Shown here one piece after another: positions 7,415 to 12,642 of a stretch of 14,003 nt of DNA. The translations under genes and the position numbers were made by a program. Numbering within the stretch: the first letter of the stretch is position 1; each line of letters begins with the position of its first letter. Under the pieces are notes generated by a model. The model was given only the letters and a program-made list of their open reading frames with translations. It did not search any database and had not been told where the DNA came from. Origin of the DNA: Bacteroidota bacterium (GTDB lineage: Bacteria; Bacteroidota; Ignavibacteria; T3Sed10-11); the NCBI GenBank assembly GCA_007128495.1, contig SKXH01000010.1, forward strand, positions 1-14,003. Reading direction: 5' to 3'.

Positions 7415-9718
7415 GTGATTCGGTTAGTTGGAATTGTATTTTTAAGTTGTGCTATGATGCAGATTACCTATAGCGGGAATGAGCAATGGCGCAATTTTAC
7501 TGCGATGAATCAGCCGCGTGCTGCAGTTCAACAAGATGGTATAAGCTATGTGATAACAAGCGGCGGTATGTTCAGTTATACGAATAACGGAGATATAATC
7601 GAAACGCTTACGACCTCTGAAGGACTATCGGCAATTGATTTAACCGCAATTGTCGGTAGTGAGAGCGGCAAAATCTGGATCGGTGCGAGCGGTGGTTTGC
7701 TTGACGGCTACGATCCGTCGGATAACTCGTGGACGAGGGTACGCGATATTGTACGAACCGATTTTGCACAACGTGACATTACTACACTTGCTTCACGGGG
7801 AGATACACTTTACGTCGGCACCAGCTTCGGTGTAAGTGTGTATTCTGTTTCCCGTAATGAGTTTAACGATTCATATATAAAGTTTGGAGAATTCCCAACC
7901 CAGACTCCAACCACTGCGATCGCCTATAATGAAAACCATATTTGGATCGCTACCACGCACGGGGTGGCCCGTGGAAATATCGATGACCCGCTTCTTGCCG
8001 CTCCCGACCGGTGGGTAACATTTAGTGATCAACTTCCATCTGAAAACATCAATGATATTGCAATTTTTAATAATGATGTATACATTGCAACCACTGCAGG
8101 ACTTGCCTACTACGATGGTAATTCATGGAATACTATTTCCGGGGTGCAGAACAACATTGTAGCACTTGCAAACGATGATTACCTCTACTATGCAACGGAA
8201 CGTAATGTGTACCGGATAGACAGTAATCGTAACATCACAAGTTTCGGCGGACGTCTCCCGGGCAACGTAAACGGAGTGCTTGCTGCCGATGGAACGGTCT
8301 ATGTACTCGTTCGTAATTACGGTGTTGCATATCTTGACGAAAGTTGGCAGTATTTTATGCCGGAAGGTCCTTCAACTAATTTTTTCATAAGCATCGATGT
8401 CGATCAATTCGGTAATATTTGGTCGGGAACCGGTGGTACAACTATCGCCAACGGATTTATGCGTTATAGCCCGGATGCTGCTCCGGACGAACAATGGTTG
8501 AATGTTACGAGAATGACGTATTCATTCCAGGATCAGGTAACGTCAGAAAGCCGTGATATGTCGTTATTTAAATATCACAATGTTCGTGCCATGGATGACG
8601 GTACGGTTTGGCTTAGTTTATGGGGTGAGGGAGTATCCCGCTTCATTTCCGGGAACAGCAATACTATCGGAACAAGCGGGGATATAGTGTACGAAGATGA
8701 CGGTGCGATTATAGAACATTTTTACCTCAATCACGGCCTTGAACCGACGTCAGGATCAACGAGTTTTGTGGTTATCGGTAGTACTGCTATGGATAGTGAA
8801 AGAAATGTATGGGTGACAAATTACAATGCCGATAACGGAAGACCACTCGCCCGGTGGTCGCCCGATGGTTCATGGGAATTTCACCGGAATTTACGTAATA
8901 CCTTTGCCACAAATTTCACCGACATCATTGTCGATAGACACGATACTAAATGGATCATTTCTGTCGATCCGGCACAGCGCGGTCTCTTTTATTTTAATGA
9001 ACACCGATCTATCGGTAGCAATGCCGACGGATGGGGTTTGGTAACCGCTTCGAACGGGCTGCCGTCAAATAACATTACTGCCGTTGTCGAAGATAACCGG
9101 GGTGAAATCTGGGTCGGATCCGAAGCGGGGTTGGCTGCAATCGCGAGTCCACAAGAACCGCAGGCATCGGTACGCGATATATTCGTACTGCAAGATCAGT
9201 ATATTAACAGCATAGCAGTCGATCCGTTAAACAGAAAATGGGTGGGAACACAGGAAGGTGTTTTCCTGGTATCACCCGACGGAACATCATTAGTGCGCCA
9301 TTACAGTATGGAAAATACAGACAATCAATTGCTTGTGAACGATGTTCAATCGGTCGCATTCGATGATGAAAATGGTATAGCATATTTTGGTACCGACCGC
9401 GGGCTATCAAGTGTGCAAACGGTGGCGGTTGCTCCGCGAGCCGCGTTTAATGATCTGTTTATTGCACCGAACCCGTACCGGATACCGGCAGAGCAGGAAT
9501 TAAAAATCGACGGACTTATGCGAAACTCATCCGTGAAGGTATTGTCTATCGACGGTCGGTTGGTCAGGTCATTTGACTCACCCGGCGGCAGAGTTGCTTT
9601 CTGGGACGGACGGGACGATTCCGGCAGGCAGGTTGCCAGCGGTGTTTATATCATCATCGGGATATCGGAAGATGGAACGGAGGTTGGTAAATCAAAAGTA
9701 ACCGTGATACGAAGGTGA
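7415..9718 (+). CDS. PorZ-like secreted double beta-propeller protein with T9SS-type C-terminal domain
   Basis: The first possible start is GTG 7415; an in-frame TAG sits at 7409-7411. The 767-residue product has a signal peptide (residues ~1-20). It then shows fourteen recurrent 'xIWIGTxxGLxxYD' propeller strands, among them MFSYT, IWIGASGGLL, LYVGTSFGVSVY, IWIATTHGVA, VYIATTAGLAYYD, VWLSLWGEGV, IWVGSEAGLAAI and KWVGTQEGVFLV. These are 'two-component regulator propeller' repeats, and fourteen fit two seven-bladed propellers. From residue ~683 (IAPNPYR) a beta-sandwich runs through VKVLSIDGRLV, WDGRDDSGRQVASGVYII and the final KSKVTVIRR, the FlgD-Ig/T9SS sorting-domain pattern. PorZ, a T9SS cell-surface component that binds anionic LPS, has two seven-bladed propellers plus such a domain and is of similar size. 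PorZ function is inferred from architecture; a generic T9SS cargo protein is the alternative. Confidence 0.82.
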   Translation: MIRLVGIVFLSCAMMQITYSGNEQWRNFTAMNQPRAAVQQDGISYVITSGGMFSYTNNGDIIETLTTSEGLSAIDLTAIVGSESGKIWIGASGGLLDGYDPSDNSWTRVRDIVRTDFAQRDITTLASRGDTLYVGTSFGVSVYSVSRNEFNDSYIKFGEFPTQTPTTAIAYNENHIWIATTHGVARGNIDDPLLAAPDRWVTFSDQLPSENINDIAIFNNDVYIATTAGLAYYDGNSWNTISGVQNNIVALANDDYLYYATERNVYRIDSNRNITSFGGRLPGNVNGVLAADGTVYVLVRNYGVAYLDESWQYFMPEGPSTNFFISIDVDQFGNIWSGTGGTTIANGFMRYSPDAAPDEQWLNVTRMTYSFQDQVTSESRDMSLFKYHNVRAMDDGTVWLSLWGEGVSRFISGNSNTIGTSGDIVYEDDGAIIEHFYLNHGLEPTSGSTSFVVIGSTAMDSERNVWVTNYNADNGRPLARWSPDGSWEFHRNLRNTFATNFTDIIVDRHDTKWIISVDPAQRGLFYFNEHRSIGSNADGWGLVTASNGLPSNNITAVVEDNRGEIWVGSEAGLAAIASPQEPQASVRDIFVLQDQYINSIAVDPLNRKWVGTQEGVFLVSPDGTSLVRHYSMENTDNQLLVNDVQSVAFDDENGIAYFGTDRGLSSVQTVAVAPRAAFNDLFIAPNPYRIPAEQELKIDGLMRNSSVKVLSIDGRLVRSFDSPGGRVAFWDGRDDSGRQVASGVYIIIGISEDGTEVGKSKVTVIRR

Positions 9719-9727
9719 TGCGTATCA
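9705..9727 (+). repeat. Inverted repeat across the porZ-like stop codon
   Basis: TGATACG (9705-9711) and CGTATCA (9721-9727) are perfect 7-base arms around a 9-base loop, and the TGA stop (9716-9718) is in the loop. Inside it a second symmetry, TGAT-GCGT-ATCA (9716-9727), resembles an FNR-type half-site pair. No T-run follows, so it is not a standard intrinsic terminator. It could be a weak 3' hairpin or a protein-binding site. Confidence 0.35.
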
Positions 9728-9766
9728 TACCAATTTGTGTGAAGTTTTAACTAATTGTTTCTTAAT

Positions 9767-9784
9767 CTAATAAACCTAATAAAC
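9767..9784 (+). repeat. Tandem 9-base duplication CTAATAAAC x2 upstream of the PUR gene
   Basis: Two perfect adjacent copies of CTAATAAAC (9767-9775, 9776-9784) are followed by a degenerate third-like CACTAAAAAC. They lie in the A/T-rich 103-base gap before the PUR-domain gene, where a promoter or 5' UTR is expected. I could not assign a confident -35/-10 pair there. Confidence 0.4.
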
Positions 9785-9805
9785 CACTAAAAACAAAGAA
9801 AAAAC

Positions 9806-9816
9806 GAGGAGGAGGT
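9806..9816 (+). promoter_or_regulatory. Strong purine-rich ribosome binding site fixing a TTG start
   Basis: GAGGAGGAGGT (9806-9816) ends 5 bases before TTG 9822, nearly ideal spacing, and decides the start of the PUR-domain gene. It is far stronger than the ribosome binding sites of neighbouring genes. It is also a short (GGA)n tract, the kind of element PUR-domain proteins bind in other organisms. Confidence 0.75.
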
Positions 9817-9821
9817 CGACC

Positions 9822-10103
9822 TTGGAAAAAACTTACAATGAAGAACTTTTCACGAGGCGAGTTCGTGCAGGTAAGCGAACGTATTTCTTCGATGTAAAAG
9901 CGACAAAATCAGGAAAAGACTTTTACATTACGATAACCGAGAGCAAGCGAGTAGGTGAAAACACCTACGAGAAACACAAGATCTTTCTGTATAAGGAAGA
10001 TTTTGATAAGTTCGCTGACGCACTCGGTGAAACGGTCGAACATGTTAAGACCGAGCTTCTTGCACGCGTAAACGGTGAAGATAAAACCGTCTCGTCGGAA
10101 TAG
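9822..10103 (+). CDS. PUR-domain (DUF3276 family) DNA/RNA-binding protein
   Basis: The 93-residue protein begins at TTG 9822, chosen because of the near-perfect ribosome binding site at 9806-9816 and the in-family beginning MEKTYNEELFTRRVRAGKRTY. The core is a beta-beta-beta-beta-alpha PUR repeat: RAGKRTYFFDVKATKSG, DFYITITESKR, YEKHKIFLYKEDFDKFADAL, with the basic and aromatic residues used for nucleic-acid contact, then a helical tail. Proteins of this size and pattern (DUF3276) are common in Bacteroidota and related to Borrelia BpuR, which forms homodimers and binds single-stranded DNA, RNA and its own message. A role as a small nucleic-acid chaperone or post-transcriptional regulator is expected from the family. 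The gene has its own upstream space and is followed by a structured segment and terminator, so it is probably monocistronic and highly expressed. Confidence 0.9.
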   Translation: MEKTYNEELFTRRVRAGKRTYFFDVKATKSGKDFYITITESKRVGENTYEKHKIFLYKEDFDKFADALGETVEHVKTELLARVNGEDKTVSSE

Positions 10104-10120
10104 ATCCTTGGTCACAATTT

Positions 10121-10190
10121 CACGCCTGCGAGCCGAAATCCGGCTCGGGTAAATTCGACGATAGAATTTACCTCGGCGTGCAGGCACGTG
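10121..10190 (+). ncRNA. Candidate structured RNA: compact three-way junction 3' of the PUR gene
   Basis: Three perfect stems nest with almost no unpaired bases. P1 is CACGCC (10121-10126) with GGCGTG (10175-10180). P2 is CGAGCCG (10129-10135) with CGGCTCG (10141-10147), loop AAATC. P3 is GGTAAATTC (10148-10156) with GAATTTACC (10164-10172), loop GACGATA. A competing closing stem also exists: CACGCCTGC (10121-10129) can pair with GCAGG plus CGTG (10180-10184, 10187-10190) across a 2-base bulge. It sits between the PUR stop codon and a strong terminator, so it is either a folded 3' UTR or a small RNA processed from it. It does not match tRNA, SRP RNA, 6S or any riboswitch I recognise. Confidence 0.5.
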
Positions 10191-10197
10191 GCTTCAG

Positions 10198-10233
10198 CCC
10201 TCTTTTCCGTATTAGCGGAAAAGAGGGTTTTTT
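10198..10233 (+). terminator. Strong intrinsic terminator after the PUR gene
   Basis: A perfect 12-base stem, CCCTCTTTTCCG (10198-10209) with CGGAAAAGAGGG (10216-10227), encloses a 6-base loop TATTAG and is followed by six T residues (10228-10233). This is a textbook intrinsic terminator in the plus direction. It ends the PUR/structured-RNA transcript 22 bases before the end of the converging minus-strand operon. In the minus direction no T-run follows the stem. Confidence 0.93.
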
Positions 10234-10254
10234 ATTACAAATCTGAAACAGACA

Positions 10255-10560
10255 TCATCCGTTACACTTTTCACACGCACACAGCGATCTTAAAAATTCA
10301 AAAGTGTAAATACCGGTATCGTGACCGTCCTGCCATGATAATTGAATGGCATATTGCCCGACCTGTTTCACACCCGAAAGCTGATACTTTCCCTCTTCGT
10401 AAATCGGGAGCATTGTACCGCCCTGCTCGTTGTCTGCCTTGCAGGTTGCACACGGACACTTATCGCGCAGAAGTTGCAAGGGATAGATACCGACATGCTC
10501 GTCGTCCCATGTTACGGTGAGTTCATTTTCTTTGGAGCGATGAATTCTGGTCGGTCTCAT
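10255..10560 (-). CDS. DUF971 (GBBH-like N-terminal domain) protein with two CxCxxC motifs
   Basis: The 101-residue protein matches DUF971, the small domain also found at the N-terminus of gamma-butyrobetaine hydroxylase: LTVTWDDEHVGIYPLQLLR, CPCATC (C35, C37, C40), then VGQYAIQLSWQDGHDTGIYTFEFLR with H80. In the hydroxylase, three cysteines of this spacing plus a later histidine bind zinc, so C35/C37/C40/H80 is a likely zinc site. A second CxCxxC (C94, C96, C99) lies at the extreme C-terminus, which I do not regard as a standard family feature. Stand-alone DUF971 proteins often neighbour iron-sulfur cluster genes; none is seen here. The ATG overlaps the preceding gene's stop as ATGA, so translation is coupled to the small helical protein. 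The biochemical function is unknown. Confidence 0.88.
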   Translation of the reverse strand: MRPTRIHRSKENELTVTWDDEHVGIYPLQLLRDKCPCATCKADNEQGGTMLPIYEEGKYQLSGVKQVGQYAIQLSWQDGHDTGIYTFEFLRSLCACEKCNG

Positions 10561-10772
10561 TTCTTGAAGGGATCCTTAAAGGGTTTGCGCGGACGGTTGA
10601 CGTAATATTTTTCGTATAACTCTTTGAGCCGTTTCATCGCCAACGAATCGAGCTCCTCATCGTCTTTGTGGCGTTTTACAAACATCTCAAAATCCTCCTG
10701 CTCCTGCCGCGACATCTTCTGCTCATAGTCACGTAAGACTTCGATCATTTCTTTCTGTTCCCTGAATGACAT
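10557..10772 (-). CDS. Small charged helical protein of unknown function
   Basis: I do not recognise this 71-residue protein. It is rich in glutamate, lysine and arginine and looks almost wholly alpha-helical (REQKEMIEVLRDYEQKM, EDFEMFVKRHKDDEELDSL, AMKRLKELYEKYY), ending in a basic proline-containing tail (NRPRKPFKDPFKK). It has no signal peptide or cysteines. Its reality is supported by an AAGGA 7 bases upstream of the ATG and by the ATGA overlap with the DUF971 gene, indicating a two-gene translational unit. It lies 66 bases downstream of hutU on the same strand. The short coiled, charged form suggests a protein-interaction partner, possibly of the DUF971 protein (inference). Confidence 0.75.
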   Translation of the reverse strand: MSFREQKEMIEVLRDYEQKMSRQEQEDFEMFVKRHKDDEELDSLAMKRLKELYEKYYVNRPRKPFKDPFKK

Positions 10773-10800
10773 GTTTTTTCCTTATTTATACAAGATAATA

Positions 10801-10822
10801 TTGTGACACAAAATCGTTTTGT
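10801..10822. repeat. Overlapping inverted repeats between hutU and the small helical gene
   Basis: TTGTG-A-CACAA (10801-10811) overlaps ACAAAA-TCG-TTTTGT (10808-10822). Both are perfect palindromes around 1 and 3 central bases. On the minus strand they lie 17 bases after the hutU stop and 29 bases before the next start. They could form a weak 3' hairpin for hutU or an operator for the small operon. The first contains a TGTGA half-site of the kind CRP-type proteins use. Confidence 0.35.
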
Positions 10823-10838
10823 ATATTCAAAACCGGGG

Positions 10839-12491
10839 TTATTCTAACAGAGGAATATTTACACCATGTTTTCGTGCGTTCTCTATAGCGCGGGTGTAGC
10901 CGGCGTCGGTGTGGCGGATGATACCCATACCCGGATCGTAGGTCAGGACGCGTTCCAGCCGTTTTTCCGCCTCGTTCGTTCCGTCTGCAACAATCACCAT
11001 ACCGGCGTGTATCGATAGCCCCATCCCGACTCCCCCGCCGTGATGTACCGACACCCAGCTCGCGCCGCCGATAGTGTTTAAAAGTGCGTTGAGAATAGGC
11101 CAGTCGGCAATTGCATCGCTGCCGTCCTTCATACCCTCGGTTTCACGGTTTGGTGATGCTACCGATCCACAATCGAGGTGGTCGCGTCCGATGACGATCG
11201 GGGCACCTACTTCACCATTTGCGACAAGATCGTTGAATACCTTACCTAATTTTGCGCGGTCACCGTATCCAAGCCAGCATATACGACACGGTAGTCCCTG
11301 GAATTTTATTTTCTCACCAGCTTGTTTAATCCAGCGGTGCAGTGGTTCGTCGTCGGGAAATGTTTCAAGTACCGCGCGGTCGGTTCGATGAATATCTGCC
11401 GGGTCGCCGCTTAATGCAGCCCAACGGAACGGACCTTTCCCGTCACAGAAGAGCGGCCGGATGAACTCCGGCACGAATCCCGGAATATCAAATGCATTAT
11501 CGACACCGCTATCCTGTGCTTCGCCCCGGATATTGTTCCCGTAATCGAATGTAATCGAACCTTTTTTCTTTAATTCGAGCATTGCACGGACGTGTGTTGC
11601 AATCGATTCTTTTGCTCGTTTTATGTACTCGTCTGGATCTTTTGTTCTCAGCTTGAGCGCTTCTTCGTATGATATGCCGGCTGGAACGTACCCGTTCAAT
11701 GTATCGTGCGCCGACGTTTGATCGGTCAGCACATCCGGTACGATACCGCGATTTACGAGTTCAGGTAAAACATCGGCAGCATTTGCGTGCAAGCCGATCG
11801 ATAGAGCTCGTTTTTCCTCTTTTGCGTCGAGAGCTTTCTTAAGGGCGTCGTCGAGCGATGTGCTCATTTCGTCGAGATACGCGGTTTCAAGCCGCTTTTC
11901 GATGCGTGATTTATCGACCTCGATACATAATGTTGCAGCGCCGTTCATTGTGGCGGCAAGTGGTTGTGCGCCGCCCATACCGCCGAGACCGGAAGTGATC
12001 AATAATTTACCTTCAAGTGATCCGTCAAAGTATTTCCGGGAGCATTCCGCAAAGGTTTCGTATGTTCCCTGTAAGATTCCCTGTGTTCCGATATAGATCC
12101 AGCTCCCTGCGGTCATCTGGCCGTACATCGTTAACCCCAGACCCTCAAGCCGCCGGAATTCATCCCAGGTAGCCCATTTCGGAACCAGCATTGAATTTGA
12201 GATAAGCACACGCGGTGCATCCGGATACGTTTTAAATACTCCGACCGGTTTACCGGATTGCACGAGTAGGGTTTCATCATTTTCGAGCTCACGTAAACTC
12301 ATTACAATTGCCCGGTATGCATCCCAGTTCCGTGCCGCTTTGCCGGTGCCGCCGTATACGATGAGATCTTCGGGGTTTTCAGCAACGTCCGGATCGAGAT
12401 TGTTCATAAGCATTCTGAGGGCGGCTTCCTGAAGCCAGCCCTTACAGGTGATTTCAGGTCCGCGGGGTGCTTTTATAAGCTTTTTTTGCAT
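10839..12491 (-). CDS. hutU: Urocanate hydratase (urocanase)
   Basis: Urocanase uses tightly bound NAD+ to convert urocanate to 4-imidazolone-5-propionate, the second step of histidine breakdown. I place the start at ATG 12489-12491 (protein begins MQKKLIKAPRGPEI), giving 550 residues, normal for the family. An upstream in-frame ATG at 12539 would add 16 basic, poorly plausible residues and ignores the AAGAGAG ribosome-binding stretch before 12491. Diagnostic motifs include GLGGMGGAQP (NAD+ binding, ~152-161), DQTSAHDTLNGYVPAG (~241-256) and FQGLPCRICWLGYG (~381-394), where the RICW cysteine (C389) corresponds to active-site Cys410 of the Pseudomonas enzyme. No hutH, hutI or hutG/F is in view, so the pathway genes are dispersed or outside the window. 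It is transcribed divergently from the response regulator. Confidence 0.97.
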   Translation of the reverse strand: MQKKLIKAPRGPEITCKGWLQEAALRMLMNNLDPDVAENPEDLIVYGGTGKAARNWDAYRAIVMSLRELENDETLLVQSGKPVGVFKTYPDAPRVLISNSMLVPKWATWDEFRRLEGLGLTMYGQMTAGSWIYIGTQGILQGTYETFAECSRKYFDGSLEGKLLITSGLGGMGGAQPLAATMNGAATLCIEVDKSRIEKRLETAYLDEMSTSLDDALKKALDAKEEKRALSIGLHANAADVLPELVNRGIVPDVLTDQTSAHDTLNGYVPAGISYEEALKLRTKDPDEYIKRAKESIATHVRAMLELKKKGSITFDYGNNIRGEAQDSGVDNAFDIPGFVPEFIRPLFCDGKGPFRWAALSGDPADIHRTDRAVLETFPDDEPLHRWIKQAGEKIKFQGLPCRICWLGYGDRAKLGKVFNDLVANGEVGAPIVIGRDHLDCGSVASPNRETEGMKDGSDAIADWPILNALLNTIGGASWVSVHHGGGVGMGLSIHAGMVIVADGTNEAEKRLERVLTYDPGMGIIRHTDAGYTRAIENARKHGVNIPLLE

Positions 12492-12530
12492 GATGTGCTC
12501 TCTTTTTCTTTTATGGGAAATTATTAAGTG

Positions 12531-12559
12531 AAAATACAAAAAGATTTGGAGTTCCTCAA
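12531..12559 (-). promoter_or_regulatory. Candidate hutU promoter
   Basis: On the minus strand TTGAGG (12559-12554) and TATTTT (12536-12531) are separated by 17 bases, each matching four of six consensus positions, about 40 bases upstream of the hutU ATG. The 151-base divergent region (12492-12642) is A/T-rich and must hold promoters for both hutU and the response regulator. A plus-strand candidate (TTTACA 12590-12595, GATAAT 12611-12616) has a short 15-base spacer and is weaker. Confidence 0.3.
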
Positions 12560-12588
12560 TGTCAGGTAAAGGGAGTATATTATAAAAA

Positions 12589-12638
12589 TTTTACATCTCT
12601 ACCTATTGATGATAATTAAAATATTGTATATTTTACAT
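12589..12638 (+). repeat. Direct repeat TTTTACAT...ACCTAT upstream of the response regulator
   Basis: TTTTACAT occurs at 12589-12596 and 12631-12638, start-to-start distance 42 bases. Each copy is followed by ACCTAT (after four extra bases in the first copy, directly in the second), and the second copy runs into the ATG at 12643. The phased spacing suits a pair of protein-binding sites, but a simple local duplication in A/T-rich DNA is also possible. Confidence 0.35.
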
Positions 12639-12642
12639 ACCT

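Noticed and set aside
10121..10190. tRNA, SRP RNA, 6S RNA or known riboswitch at the structured segment
   Set aside because: Only three arms, no T-loop or anticodon arm geometry, no GGAA SRP loop, and no conserved riboswitch core that I can recognise.
10104..10254. Bidirectional terminator shared by the converging PUR and DUF971 transcripts
   Set aside because: The stem at 10198-10227 has a T-run only in the plus direction; no matching T-run follows it on the minus strand.
10188..10605. Plus-strand open frames opposite the DUF971 and small helical genes
   Set aside because: They have no ribosome binding site or recognisable domain, and are antisense to genes supported by family motifs and an ATGA overlap.
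12492..12539. 16-residue N-terminal extension of HutU starting at 12539
   Set aside because: Urocanases start near the MQKKLIKAPRGPEI segment; the extension is basic and unlike the family, and a ribosome-binding stretch precedes the internal ATG.
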